Source: Hordeum vulgare subsp. vulgare (taxonomy: Eukaryota > Streptophyta > Magnoliopsida > Poales > Poaceae). From it: a stretch of 64,000 nucleotides of DNA. The DNA lies in contig NC_058520.1 in NCBI RefSeq assembly GCF_904849725.1, positions 317,823,186 to 317,887,185 on the forward strand, in the 5' to 3' direction. Shown here piece by piece: positions 1 through 12,409 of this stretch (its first letter is position 1; each line of letters begins with the position of its first letter). The position numbers and the translations under genes are program-made. The notes under the pieces are model-generated. The model saw nothing but the letters and a program-made list of their open reading frames with translations, was not told the DNA's origin and searched no databases.

Positions 1-1605
1 CTCTGCCTCAACCAAAGCAAAAGCCAAAGGCATCAAACGGTTATTGGCATCACTTGCTATTGCAACCAACAAAGTGCCCTTGAATTGTCCGGTCAAAAAC
101 GTGCCATCGATGGAGATGACAGGACGACAGTGCTGGAAAGCCCTCACACATTTCTCAAATGCCCAAAATGCACGGCCAAATACGCGGACCCTATTTCCAT
201 TGAGAATCCTTGTTTTCTCCCCATACGGCTCGACCATATGAACCATGCCCGGGTTAGTGTGGGCAATAGCTCCCAACAACCTAGGTATGCGGTTGTATGC
301 TTCCTCCCAATCACCATACAACATCTTGAATGCGACTTGCTTTGCTTTCCATGCCTTACCATATTTCACCTCGTAGTGAAAGAGGGCTTTCACAAGGTCT
401 TGTGCGCTTTTTATGCTCATTGTAGGAAGAGAGGAGATGGAGTTGGAAAGCCTATAAGCGATGAACTCGGAGGTGAGTTTTCTATGGCTTTGCGCCGAAA
501 GGGCACCATCAACCCTCTTGCCTCGACACATGTGAGGCATACAACTGACAATGTTCCATCCTGGCCCTCCTTTCCATGGTCTTGCACGGACAATCCAAGG
601 ACACCCTCTATCCTCACATGCAACCGTGTAACGCAGCTTCATGTTTGAATGAACAACTTTGTGTGGCCTATAATGCGTAACAGAATATTCATCCAACCAC
701 ATCTTCAGTTCAAAGAATGTTTCGAACTTTGACCCCGGCAAAATAATATTCTTCCCATGTGTGTCCCGATGAGAAGGTGGCCTAACTCCAAACAATATGC
801 CTTCGCCTCCGTCAACCACGGCTTCATCCGCAAGGCTAAGATCCTCGAACAATGGTGTCCGATGATCACGCTTTAATACCTTCGTGAAAGCTTCAGCCTC
901 CTTTGCCGTGAACCTTTCCTCATCAACTTCTTCATTGGGACCCTCATCGTCAGACTCAGAGGCATAGCCACGTGAGTACGGAATAGAATGGTCCATTGTC
1001 TCTTGCAAATTATATTTGTCCAAATCACCAAGATTGTTGTCATGAAGAACATTACCATCATTCTCATCATCATCGTGCTCATCATTAGCCTCTACTAATG
1101 GTTCATGTTCAATGTTGACCTCTTTGTTGGCCTCATCGACACAACAAAGAGGTTCAATGTTGGACTCTTCGTTGATGGGTGCAGGAATAGCTTCAACAAT
1201 CGAAGAGGCAACCCGGTTCAAATCCAACAAGTTAGGCACATTTATTTTGATGGCAAATAACTCTAGAGCCTTGTCTAGTGATTCGGCCACCGTATCCTTG
1301 TATGCAAGCCAACATTGCTCGGAGTTGACACGCATGGTCTTCTAACGAATGTGCATTCCGAATCCCACATTATGCCTACCATCAAACTCAACTACATCAC
1401 TAGGGTCCATCCAATTCAAATCCTTTCGGACTTGTTCCAATAATTCACCATAGCTAGGACACAAATCGAACACCATGTCAAGCTCATCCGGGTCCGGATC
1501 AATATTGCCTTTTAAAAAGGCATCCTTGTCCACGTGATGAACATAAACACATGTTCTTCCCATCCCTAAACAACAAAACATAGAACTTTTTTTATAAGCA
1601 ATCAT
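1..1605 (-). pseudogene. MULE transposase, partial, one internal stop
   Basis: Mutator-like transposases cut and paste DNA using a DDE active site. Reading from 1605 down, the first 87 codons form a PB1-like N-terminal domain (begins VYVHHVDKDAF). They end at a TAG at 1342-1344. The same frame resumes at the ATG at 1333-1335 and stays open to base 1, where the window ends. It contains an acidic linker (about 1160-900), a MuDR-type zinc-binding region with Cys and His residues (about 740-510), and the start of the MULE catalytic domain. The segment HCRPVISIDGTFL holds the first catalytic Asp at 106-108. The rest of the catalytic core is off the window. The single stop makes this copy a probable pseudogene. 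An in-frame Trp-to-stop change is my inference. An intron is less likely because the frame is continuous. The ATG at 1563 is an alternative start. Confidence 0.85.
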
Positions 1606-2082
1606 ACAATTACAATAACCCTAGCCTAACTTCCAAACAACCATAACCCTAACCCCATCATAACCCTAACACAACCAAACATCCATAACCCTAGCCTAAC
1701 CATAGCCTAACCCTAAAACAACCATAATGCGAACATCCAAACAACCCTAATCCTAACCCCATCATACCCCTTATACTAACATACAAACAAATACAACAAT
1801 ATCATATACATCCCACATTTCATGAAAAACTAGGGTTTCCTCAAATTTGCAAAAAAAAAAGACCACAACAGATTTTTCTTTGGATGAGAATGAGGGGAGA
1901 GGTGGGGATTAACTTAGGGGAGTGATTGGACAACAAATGCCCGATCCAAACTTTCAGATTTGGTGATTTAGAGAAGGACTTGAGGGAGGGGCCAGTGGCT
2001 GGGAGAGGGGGCTGGGGGAGGGGAATGAGGCGGGGGTGGGGAGGGGGTGGCGGGGGGCTGGCCCGTGGCCAGTTAACTTAAT
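1606..2082 (-). promoter_or_regulatory. MULE leader with telomere-like heptamers and G-rich stretch
   Basis: This is non-coding DNA between the transposase start and the hairpin region. Positions 1612-1765 contain six AACCCTA heptamers on the plus strand, with other near matches such as ACCCCAT. They resemble plant telomere repeats and the telo-box found upstream of some plant genes. Positions 1975-2065 are very G-rich on the plus strand. No clear TATA box was found. A role as promoter is inferred only from position. Confidence 0.4.
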
Positions 2083-2251
2083 GTGTGGCGCCTAAGCATT
2101 CGGCGCCACACATTACAATGTGTGACGCGTGAGGCTTAGGCGTCACACGGCCTGGGGGGTGGACTCTCCCTGCCAGGTGGTCGGGGGGTGTGGCGCCGAA
2201 CGTCTAGGCGTCACACAGTGTAGTGTGGCGCCTAGGTGTCGGGCGCCACAC
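2083..2251. repeat. Four 29-bp hairpins in the MULE subterminal region
   Basis: Four inverted repeats of identical size lie at 2083-2111, 2120-2148, 2188-2216 and 2223-2251. Arms are GTGTGGCGCC or the variant GTGTGACGC, around a loop of 9 bases (11 in the second). The first, second and fourth have perfectly matched arms. The third pairs GTGTGGCGCC with GGCGTCACAC, one mismatch. They could bind transposase or form cruciforms. That is inference. Confidence 0.75.
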
Positions 2252-2357
2252 AAAAGGGTCAGCCGGGTGACATATTTTCCCTGAGGGGACACTCCTTAGT
2301 TCTTTCCCCCCAGGGGTCATTTTTGTCAATTTTGCCGATGTGGTCAGCATTTTCCCC

Positions 2358-2888
2358 ACTAGCTTTGTGGAGTTCGACGTAGAGGAGGCAGTTGGTGCGG
2401 CGGCGCAGAGGAGGCAATTGACGCGTCGGCACCATTCGGACGATGGTGGACCACGGGGGGAGAGAGAGGAGTGGGTGGTGTGGAGAGGATAAGGACGGGT
2501 GGTGTGGGTATTTTTATTGGCATTTGTAATTTTTGGGTTGCAATGCGGTCTGCTTGTGGTGGATCAAGTAGTACAAAAGTGTTAGGAGAATAAGCGTGGG
2601 TGTTAGCAGAATAAGGTCTTAAGAAGTGTTATTAGAATAGACCCACCCTATATATATATAGCTCTCAAATGATCCAAGCAAAAGGTCGTCGTTCGTCTAT
2701 TTGTATACACACATAAAAGAGTACCGCTATCAAGAGATTGACTATGTCATTAACGAGGTCGGGCTCACTACCTATATATATATATACTTATCGCGTTCTA
2801 CATATAGGAACACTACCATAATATCCATGGACCCCTCAAAGTATATCTATGGCGTGCCATCCATGTGGCATGACACAATTACGGTGCA
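2358..2888. other. Unclassified spacer, no gene seen
   Basis: There is no reading frame worth calling. A GC-rich purine stretch (2370-2500) is followed by AT-rich DNA with two TA-dinucleotide runs near 2650 and 2776. It does not clearly match anything else in the window. Confidence 0.5.
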
Positions 2889-3038
2889 TAGTGCTGGCGT
2901 AGGAATTTAGGCTACACCAACAATAATATGTGAAAGATGAGAGCACTCGGGTCCACATGCATGTGACGTTTGGCACAATTTCTATGCCACCACTATGTTT
3001 GTAGCAATAACATACAAGTTTAGCCAATGCCAGCACTA
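2889..3038. repeat. Possible 150-bp miniature inverted-repeat element
   Basis: The segment starts TAGTGCTGGC and ends with the exact inverse GCCAGCACTA. The inner ends diverge quickly, so only 10 bp are certain. The size and ends suit a miniature inverted-repeat transposable element. If TA is the target duplication, the ends would begin GTGCTGGC. No coding capacity is seen. Confidence 0.35.
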
Positions 3039-6000
3039 TTCGGGAATATTAGTTCTAGCTTTGGTGTGAAATGGCACACCACCAACACGAGTTGTGGCTA
3101 GCTATTTATCCACTAGTGTTCACACACGCGGTCCCCCTGGCCTCGCCTTGCCCCCCTCTCACTATCAGCACCCTGGAGTACCCCTATAAATGTTGTACAA
3201 CAGCTCTAGTCACCTCCCATAGCCTCCAGGGCCGTTGTCACGGACGTTCGCGAGCACCGCCAATGGCACACCAGCGCCGGACTATTTAAGCCACCCCATC
3301 CTCACTCTTTTCCTTCAATTGGCCCCCAGTACCCGCTCAATCGACCTCTAGAGTCACCCGAGCAAGGTCCTAAGGCCTCTGTGCTGAGGGTCGAGCTAAG
3401 CGCTGCCGCTTCTGGTCGCTGGTGTTCGTGTGGTGAGAACCCTCTCCGCCGCTTCTCTACGCCGATATGGAACCCCCACATCCCCTTGATCTGTCTCCCC
3501 TCTCATACGTCATTTTGTAGTCCAGATCGACTGATTCAAGATCCTCCTAACGCCCCTTCGACATGGTTGCTCATCGTCGGCGGTTCCATGCGCTCTGGTG
3601 ACCAACTTCGACGCCACCCGGATGGCGGCTCGACCCTAAGCATGCTAGTGCCCTCCTTTTGCCTTGCGTGCCCCGTAGAATCACCGGTGAGGCCCCTCCC
3701 ATATCTGTCCCAAGGAAGAAGATGACGGGTGCGGCTCACCCGTCATCCCTTCCATTCCCTTTGTTTGACTGACAAACGGGGCCTACCCATCAGGTTTGAA
3801 AGCGCGCCCCGGCGTATACCTCTTCGGGCGGAGACGTCTTCCCTGAATACATCTTTGACGTGTCTCCTTCGTGGAGGTGTGTTGTACCTGGCCAATTTCC
3901 TCTCGGCTTGCTCAGCTCAGTCAATTTAGCGCCCACGATGCAAAGTAGCATTCCTCTAATTTTTATTTGTCCAATTCTTGCAAAAATTCCACATACTTGA
4001 ATATTGATCCAAATGCAATGATTCCAACTCCTATAATTTTCTAAAATCCCAATCTATTTAATGGTGCAACTTCCTCATTTTTCCATCACACTTCCATGTA
4101 CACTTCCATAAAATTTGAAGACCGTTAGGGCCACTTTGCAAATTCATAGAGAGCTCAAATCAACTCCAAATGGATTGATCCAAACTCCTAGATGTCTATA
4201 AAATCATGTAATATTTATCTAGTTATGGTTAACATTTTTCCTATGATATATTTTGGTTGAACCAAATAAATAGCCCCATTTTCCATTTATTTCATCTTAA
4301 TAAATTGATGGGAAATTCATAGCAACTCCAATTTCAGTGAAATCACTTTCTAAATTCTTCTAAATCATACCCTAATTAATATGTACACCCACTCATTTTT
4401 GTAACAAATTTTCTGTAGACTTCTTATAGGATCATCAATTCCTCCATTTCCACCACTCAAAATCTCTCGTGATTCAAATCCAGTAGAGCAACTTTAGGTA
4501 TTTTTCTTGTGACCAGAGGTGTCGAAGAAAAATAAAACCCCTATTTTAGAAGACTTTTAATTCTCTGCTTGTTGTATTGCTTATTGTGGGTGGTTCCGAT
4601 GATAGTTGGCGAAGTAGATGAAGTGCGTGGAGTTGGACTAGAACCTCATGAAGACCTAGAAGACTTTGCTGAACCAGACAAGGATCCCTTTGAACATGTC
4701 TAAGAAACCATTTTATGCATAGCATATATGACTTTATTCTGTTGCATTAAATCATGATGAATCCGTCACCACCATGGTGGGTTACCTCCATTACTTTCCT
4801 CGTTGATACTTCCACCGAGCATGACCCTACCTTCATATGAGGGTTGTGCAGGGTGGGAACGAGTTACGATGCTAAGTAGTTGCTACACAAGCGGGGTGAT
4901 AATATGCAGGGTGTTGGTAAAATAAATGATTTCAAATACTTTTCGCAAACTCCGTCGGGTGCCAATAATGCCCGAGGGATATGGTGTTGAGCTAGGTAAC
5001 CACTTGAGAAAGAATTGGTGTACCAAGGCAAGTGACTGTGTTGTTTTTGAAAACGACTAGATATAAGATCTTCTAACCAACCCAACCTTAGATGTGCGAC
5101 CACGATACTCCTTCATGGGAAGGGGCCTTGTTGATTACCTTGGTCGATGCTAGAAGAGAGCCCGCATTACTAGTGGTGAGAGGGACATAGTTACTATCTT
5201 GATACGGGGTCTTGCCAGGTAGGGCGACCATGGGATGTTTTTGCAAACATCGGGCACACCGTTGTGTCCCCTCACGGATGGTACGATCTGGAGCGAGTCC
5301 TGTATGATGTACATCACGAGGATGTCAGCCAACCAGTGGACTCTTTGTTTAGTGTCGTCAAGGGAAAGACAATGTTCGGGTGCTTACCTTGGGTATGTAA
5401 TATACCGCGACTCGTGGATGACATGGAAGTTCCCCGAGTCTTGTGAATATAGCGTGCAACCTCTGTAGAGGGTAAAACTATTTGAATATCCAAGTCCATG
5501 GTCATGGACAGTTGCAGGTTGTGCTTAGACTATGCCCAGATGTTTTCACAAACTTCATGGTGTGTCTGCGAGAAAGATGATACTTGAGCTAAGTAACATG
5601 ACTTGACATGATAATTAAACATGAGATGTTCAACCCGTGCTTATATTGATATATGTAACTTGTTCATATGGATATCTACTACCAGTTGATGCATGCTTTT
5701 AGAAGTTAGTTTCAACATGTCATTGCACTTGGTACATTCAAAGTAGTCATTGGCTTTCCACTAGTTATTTCATGGGCGAGGCATGAAATAACAGGATATT
5801 GTGAAGAGAACCTTGGTGACGTACGTATGATCTAGGACGCTTCTCAGTTAGAATGCATGCAGAGTTAAGGTAGATGCCATGGGTCCATGCTATAATTGAG
5901 AATTTCCGTTGCAGATATATGAAGCCTTGGCCATAAAGGTAATATTTGAGTAAAATAGTATGTAATGGATGTAAGACTGTTGTTATTCAGTTTCTGTGTG

Positions 6001-6079
6001 TTTATGACCATTGATCTTTGGGCTCACTATGCACGTACATTCGGTGATCACGGCTTATGAGTCGTGGTTCCCATCGTAT
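3039..6079. repeat. Unclassified repetitive DNA, possibly an LTR
   Basis: No credible gene is present. The first 900 bases are GC-rich with TATA-like words at 3184-3190 and 3280-3286. They are followed by AT-rich DNA (3940-4560) and mixed sequence to 6079. GC-rich 5' part then AT-rich part is also the pattern of the long LTRs elsewhere in the window, so this could be a plus-strand LTR. I could not find matching ends or a duplication. The right edge is set where the neighbouring minus-strand LTR stops matching. Confidence 0.35.
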
Positions 6080-8890
6080 AAGGAATTGTCTTACACTCGC
6101 CACAAGCTAAATCATGATCATCTCAATACAAATATCCATAGAAATCATAATACATAAAAGTAGGGTCCAACTAAGAACGTGATCAAATGATTAAACCGAC
6201 ATCCATCCTTGCTAATCCCAGGCAGCCATCCTGGAACCCATCCTATTATCGATCAAGTAGAAGAATAACTCCAAATCAAACAAGCATCATGTTCATGTCA
6301 AAGCATAGCTTTACCTATACCTACAACTATTGTTGTAGTAATCTATGAGCCACAGGGACTCAACAATCTCATTTCCAAGGGTATCAAGACTAGCAGAGCT
6401 TAATGGCTGAGGCATGGTTAAGTGGTGACGCTGCAGCAAGCACTAAGCATTTATTTGAGTGACTAACTTATGTGTACAAGAATAAGAAGATTGATCTACA
6501 GATAAACTGGCGTGAACTAGTAATGATCAAGAAGTTATCCTGAACACCTACTTACGAGTCAATTGTAACCCCAGCATGTTCTCTTTCCAAACTCCTTCGA
6601 AAAGAGATGGTCACGGTTGGTGTATTCCATTTGAATTTACTTTAAGTTTGTTATGACAAAATGTTAAACATATTTCCAAGTTGACACATAATAGCGGGCA
6701 CAACTCTTAGTAAGATTTAACCCTGTAGGTATGCTCCAACTCATCCATCACAAACTAGCTACAAGTTGCGTTGAAAAATGTCAACTTCTAGATAGCCCAA
6801 GGTATCCTTGAAATCCAAGTGCACAAGACATTCGAGAATGGTATAACAAATCCAGCAAGGCCGTCCAACGTGTCGACAAGCCCGATAGTTGCCGCGTATC
6901 TCATTCCGAGGACACGACCAGATGGGTGACACTATGAGTAGAACCAAGGCACGAATTTCCGAACGGTGGCCCTGTAGTCGGACCGTTTCGGACGAGCACC
7001 ATCAGCACTTGTCCCGTATTATGCTGAATTAATCTGTGGATAGCACTAACTCCATATGCTTTAATAAAGATGTTCAGTATTATTATGTTGAGAAAATATA
7101 ATACCAATGTTGGGCCTTGCCGGAAGAGTTGTATACCAAGACGAAAATCAAGGGAGTCCCCATAACAACCCCAAGCATGTTAGGAGTACTCAGTATGGAA
7201 CCTAACACCGGTACACAAGTAAATAGGGTGGAAAATTTGGAACAAAACACCAAGCAAAAGGACAAGGCTTCCACCTTTTACCAAGTCTATATGTGCATTA
7301 AATTAAATAGCAATAATACTGTGATATCCCAAGACATTCATGTTGTCACATGGAAACAACTTGCACGTGCAACTAGCAATGCTATAAGAAGGGCTCAGCA
7401 AGCGGTAACTTAGCCAGACAATGGTTTGCTGGTAAGGTGGAGGTTATAGGCTTATCATGGCATTTTGGGAGGCTTAAGAGAGAAGTGGTGGGCAGCGAGA
7501 CATAACGATAAAAACGAGACAACTAGCATGGTAATGATAGTAGTGGTATCCTGGGAAATATTTATCTTGTGTGAGATCCCGCTTAGAAGAAGAATGAATC
7601 CGTGAAGTAGATGAACGGGAGTAGTCGAACGAATCCTCACACTCCGAACACTTTCAAAACTATATCGAGAAGAAGCAATCGAGAAATAATAAATGACATG
7701 GTAGACACCACAACATGTAACATGATGCTTAAACAAATATGATGCATGTCCATTTAATTTATGCATGGCATGCAAAACACAACATCAAATTATACATGTT
7801 AAGTGAACCTAAATTTGCAACGAATTGCATATTGATGGAACTCCACAATCAATTCATTTAGTTGACTCCCTTTTATGTACTCATCAAAACTAAATGTTGT
7901 TTAACATGGGTACTCATGGCCTAAGGTGAAGATGGAATAAAGAAATTTAGATGGAGAAGGAGAGCATATGCATAACACATTCGTGACTCTCCATAGTAAG
8001 AGAAATGTGGTTAACATAGTTTTAACTAAACAATCATTTTAAATGTTGTTAATCATGGCAAGAGGTGAAGCACAAATAGGCTATATATCTAGGCAAGTTT
8101 AAATGACGCCGGATCAACGAATAACAATTCCAGAATGTCCCCATATATAATTACCGAATTAGTTACTGTTTTGCCTAGAACAAAATTTTAGCGTTGTTAA
8201 AAATCAAAATAAATGCCACCATGTTAATCTACATGTTTTTCAGATCAAGTTACATATGTGGATCATTTTAATCACACCTACGGTTAATTAGATATGACAG
8301 AAATCATTTAACATGGTATTTGCACAAATTAATACAAACAACAAGTTCAAACATTTTAAACATGGTTGAAAGTGGTCTCTACACAAAATTCGGAACATTT
8401 TCCCTATATAAAACATGTTAATACAATGCATGGTTAATTATTTATTAATATTTTAAAAACATGGCATTTTCTATAATTAAAATGTCCGGGCTAACTAGAG
8501 AAACTCGTAAACACTACAAAAACAATGACAAGCCGAATCTGAACAGTGCACTGGGCAAAAAATAAATATCTAAGACTCAGGACCATAACATAGTCCATGT
8601 TGCCTACGGGACAACGCCCATCTTCACAAGTGAGCGTTGGATAAAAAATATGGCTCATGGACGTCTCGTAAAAAGGATAAGATGGGCTTGGGGTGCTCAC
8701 CATGGGCCAAGGCCCGCTCGATAACGCTGGGTGGAGCAGGCTGTCGGATGCCATGGCTGGCTTGCGGGGTTGCGGCTCGGGCTCGGGTCCCTTGGGCCCG
8801 ACGGGGGTAAGTTGGCGCAGCCGAGTTGGATCGAGCGCTCGAGGGCCTAGCCCTCGGTCAACAGCCAGGGCTTCGTATTACTAGGAACCC

Positions 8891-9362
8891 TAGTTTTAAA
8901 AACTGGACCGGACTAGCGGTCGTACTGGAAAAAACTGAAACCGGCAGCCTCATCGGGTTTTTAAGCTAATAAGACCGTTCTGCAATCGGACCGAAGAAAA
9001 CTGGTCAAATCAGCCGGTTTTCTGGAAAACCAATGAAAAACCGGGTCACTAAGCCGGGAAAAACTAGGAAAATATTTTAATAGGAATTGGGAGAAGTAGG
9101 ATTCGATCCAAGGTTGTGTGAGCAATACGCGAGGCCTGCCCACGGCCCTATAACCAACTCGGCTATCCTACTTTGTTGTTCACTACATGAAAATAATTTT
9201 ATTTGACCATTGTGTCACACTATATTAGCACATATATTACTCAAACATTTCTTATTATTTTCCTAAAAAACAACAATCGAACCGGTAAACCGACGGTCCG
9301 ACCGGTAAAAACCAGAACCGACAACCTTTCCGGTTTGATTTCCGGTTCGGTTCTTTAAACTA
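8891..9362. mobile_element. 472-bp inverted-repeat element with tRNA-like core
   Basis: The first 22 bases (8891-8912) match the inverted last 22 bases (9341-9362) at 18 of 22 positions by hand count. Both ends begin TAGTTT and run into ACCGGA. Inside each end CCGG and GGTTT words recur. The element interrupts the old LTR. No target duplication is evident. It encodes nothing but contains a tRNA-like sequence in its middle. A non-autonomous DNA transposon is the simplest reading. Confidence 0.5.
9092..9172 (-). pseudogene. tRNA-like sequence with polymerase III A and B boxes
   Basis: On the minus strand TAGCCGAGTTGG (9154-9165) fits the internal A box and GGATCGAATCC (9099-9109) fits the B box. 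Between them, GGGCC-GTGGGCA-GGCCT forms a 5-bp stem with a 7-base loop like an anticodon arm. The loop keeps T at position 33 and would read GGG (9139-9141). The D arm, T arm and acceptor stem pair poorly, and the spacing between boxes is long (44 bases). It is therefore a decayed tRNA gene or the head of a tRNA-derived SINE, not a working tRNA. Confidence 0.5.
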
Positions 9363-9905
9363 TGCAAGGAACATGGCAACAATGACAACAACATGGCAAC
9401 AACGGAAGCTCAATCTCCGGCGAGGGGGTGGCCTCCGCGGAGCTGTGGCGGCGGGGTTGGCTGGAACGGGCGGATCTGACCGGATCCGGTGATAGGGCGA
9501 GCGCTGGCGGTGGCGGTGGCTCGGCGCCGGCATGGATCGATGACCATCATACATGGCGGGTTCCTGCGAGAGGAACACGAGGGAGATATATTACACAGAG
9601 GGAGAGAGATGGAGCGACAAGGATGGCGGGGCACCGATGAGGGCGACCTGCGGGAGTTCGGCAGCGACGGCTCCGTCGACCGGCCAACAAGGTTGTGAGG
9701 AGGCACGCGGCACGAAGGGGGCTAGGGCTCTTTACGCGGGGATGGAGGCAGACGCTCTCCTACGGGCCTGCACATGGGAGGGGACAGCACGATTCGGGCC
9801 TTGGCGGGTCCCATCTGGGCCATGGCAAGCGTGGCGCTGGAGGTGGGAGGAGGAGTTGTGGGTGGCACATGGGGAGTGGACAGCATGAAAAACAAGGAGG
9901 ATCCG

Positions 9906-12406
9906 TGTGACAGCCCGAGACCAACGCTCCAGAAGATTCCCCTTTTATTCCGTTGCTGTCGTCTGATTATTTGTTTGTCGCATTCATCATCGCATCATGC
10001 ATATCATCAACATTGCATTGGCACTTTGTTGGCGCCAGTTTTCAAAACTTGCATCCGTTATTAGTTGTCGGTTCTCTTCATTTTTGTCGTTGACCGTTTC
10101 GAGTCCAACCACACACGCACACGCTCCCAATTCATTGGCACCCATATCTCGTCGAGTTAACAGGGCCGGAACATTGTCGTGGCATCGTTTCCGTTTTGCC
10201 GCCATGATTCCCTTTCGTTCGCCGTGGCGACACATGCTTCATATCCTCTTGTCATGTTTTCATAAACTTTGCATGCATGTTGCATTCATGGCATAATATC
10301 CTCTGTTCCACATATCTCTTAAGTGTAGCTCCGTTCAATGTTCTTTGTGTTAACCGGCTAGTATGTTGTGTAGAATCACATGCTTCAAACCTTGCGATGC
10401 TTAAGAACATTTAATATTGCGTGTAAATAACGAGAGTGAACTAAATAATTAAATGTGGAGTTTCGTCAATATGCAACTCATTGCATATTGATCTTCACTT
10501 AATGTGTAGCGTTATTGTTGTGAATAGCCATGACATGCCTTCCATAATTGAAATGGGCATGCATCATATTAGGTTGTGCATCATATCGTGCATCTGCCGT
10601 GGTGAATATCGTGTGTTGGTTCTTGTTTTCGGTTTGCTTCGCCTCGATAGAGTTCCGCAGACGTGTCGGAATGTGAGGATCCGTTCGACTACGTCGGTTC
10701 GTCTACTTCACGGAATCGTTCTTCTTCCAAGCAGCATCAGAGGCAAGATGATCATTTCCCTAGATACCATTAATATCATTGCCATGCTAGATGTTTTGTT
10801 TCTATTGCTATGTCTTGATGCCTACCACCTGTCTAACAAGTCTCCCGACATTGCCATGAAACCTTCAACTATTCTACAACCTAGCAAACCACTGATTGGC
10901 TATGTTACCGCTTGCTTAACCATGTGTTAGCATTGCTAGTTGCATGTGCCGTTGCTTTCATGTGATAACATGTGTTCCTTATTATATCACCATAGTAATT
11001 GCTATTTAATTTAATGCACCTATATACTTGGTCAAAGGTGGAAGGCTCGGCTTTCTAGCCTGGTGTTTTGTTCCACCTTTTTTGCCTTAGTTTCGTCTAC
11101 CGGTGTTATATTCCATTTTGAGCGCTCCTAACACGGTCGGGGTTGTTATGGGGACCCCCTTGATAATTCGTCTTAGTTTAAAACTGGTCTGGCAAGGCCC
11201 AACTTTGGTACTACATTTGTCGAATAACTAATGAATCACATAGGGAGTAATTAACCCGAGGAAATTCAATCAACCCCTGGGCCAGTGCTCCTCATGAGTG
11301 TTGGTCCAACCCAGAGCAGCTTATTAATGCCCCCCGGGGCAACCCGGTGTTTAGGCGTGGTAACCATAGCTCATCCATCGTGTCCTAAGAACGAGATACG
11401 CGGCTCCTATCGGGCTTGTCGCCACGTCCGGTGGCCTTGCTGGATTAGTTTTACCTTTGACGAAATATCTTGTGCATTGGGATTCCGGTGATCCTTTGGG
11501 TTATCTTAGAGTTGAGGTGTTCCACTAAGGAATCCGAGGAAATCACGAGTTTCATGATCGAGGCTTTATATGTGGCTTGTGGTAATTTATGATGGATTTG
11601 TTGGAGCATCCCTGCAGGATTTAATCTTTTGGAAAGTCATGCCCGCGGTTATGTGGCAACGTGGAAACTTTGTATAACATCCGGTTCTAGACGACCTGAA
11701 GTAAACTTAATTAAAACTTTCCAACTGAGTGCGTAATCGTGACTGTCTCTTTTGTGAGATCCTTCTCCGATTGAGGACACGGTGGGATTATGTATGGCGT
11801 AAGTAGGTGTTTAGGATCATTCATTTGATCATCATTAATTCATGCCTGTTATGCGTAGCTCATCCCCCTCTTTTATTCTTGTACTCGTTAGTTAGACAAC
11901 TCAAATAAATGCTTAGCCGCTTGCTTCAGCCTCACCACTTAACCATACCTCACCTATTAAGCTTTGCTAGTCTTGATACCTTTGGAAATGAGATTGCTGA
12001 GTCCCTCTGGCTCACAGATTACTACAACACCAGTTGCAGGTACATGTAAAGTGATACTTTGACGTGAGCATGATGATTGTTCTATTTGGAGTTTTTTCTT
12101 CTTCATCTTCATCGATCTAGGAAGGGTTCCAGGCCGACATCCTGGAATAGCAAGGATGGACGTCGTTCTTTTATCGTTTGTTTTCGTCCATGGTCGGACC
12201 CTCCTCTTCTACATGATGATTGTATATGGTTGTATTAATGTGAGCTTGATGTAGCTTGTGGAAAGTGTAAGCCAACTTCTTATACTCATCTTTTCAGTAC
12301 CTGTACTTGTAATGATAACAATTCTTGTGAAACGACGAGATGTGTTTCTATCCATGTCGAGGCCCTCACGCCAAAATAAGGATAGGATTACATCTTGGGC
12401 ATTACA
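9906..12406 (+). repeat. LARD1 5' LTR
   Basis: The LTR is 2501 bases, starting TGTGACAGCC and ending GGGCATTACA. It matches 15399-17853 along its whole length with small indels. Reading frames inside it recur in degraded form in the other LTR and are not called as genes. No clear TATA box was chosen. Confidence 0.85.
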
Positions 12407-12409
12407 AAT

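Larger units (their letters stand above)
1..2357 (-). mobile_element. Mutator-like element (MULE), 5' terminal part, cut by window edge
   Basis: This is the proximal part of a minus-strand DNA transposon. It holds the 5' part of a MULE transposase, a non-coding leader and a terminal region. On the minus strand the terminus reads GGGGAAAATGCTGACC from 2357. The subterminal part carries four short hairpins. The other terminus lies outside the window, so the terminal repeat and the 9-bp duplication expected for the family cannot be checked. The right boundary is placed where the G-rich terminal motif stops and is approximate. Confidence 0.7.
6080..9905 (-). mobile_element. Old LTR, distal segment, minus strand
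   Basis: Read on the minus strand, 7860 down to 6080 follows the same order as the LARD1 LTR (about 10440-12290), but is much diverged. An example is the block around 6850-6900 with GAGATACGCGGC-type sequence. It stops about 120 bases short of the LTR end, at 6079. Upstream on the minus strand (9905-8480) is a GC-rich part not found in LARD1. The LTR start is on the far side of LARD1, at 18479. This is therefore an older relative into which LARD1 jumped. It holds no gene. Confidence 0.65.

Noticed and set aside
85..648. Plus-strand frame of 187 codons
   Set aside because: It is the opposite-strand shadow of the MULE transposase, which has recognisable motifs on the minus strand.
3381..3725. 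114-codon frame
   Set aside because: It is GC-rich, has no domain, and sits in likely LTR sequence.
9092..9172. Working tRNA gene
   Set aside because: The A and B boxes and an anticodon-like arm are present, but the D, T and acceptor stems do not pair.
10481..10930. 149-codon frame, also seen as 153 codons at 15996-16457
   Set aside because: It lies in both LARD1 LTRs. The frames differ by indels and have no recognisable domain.
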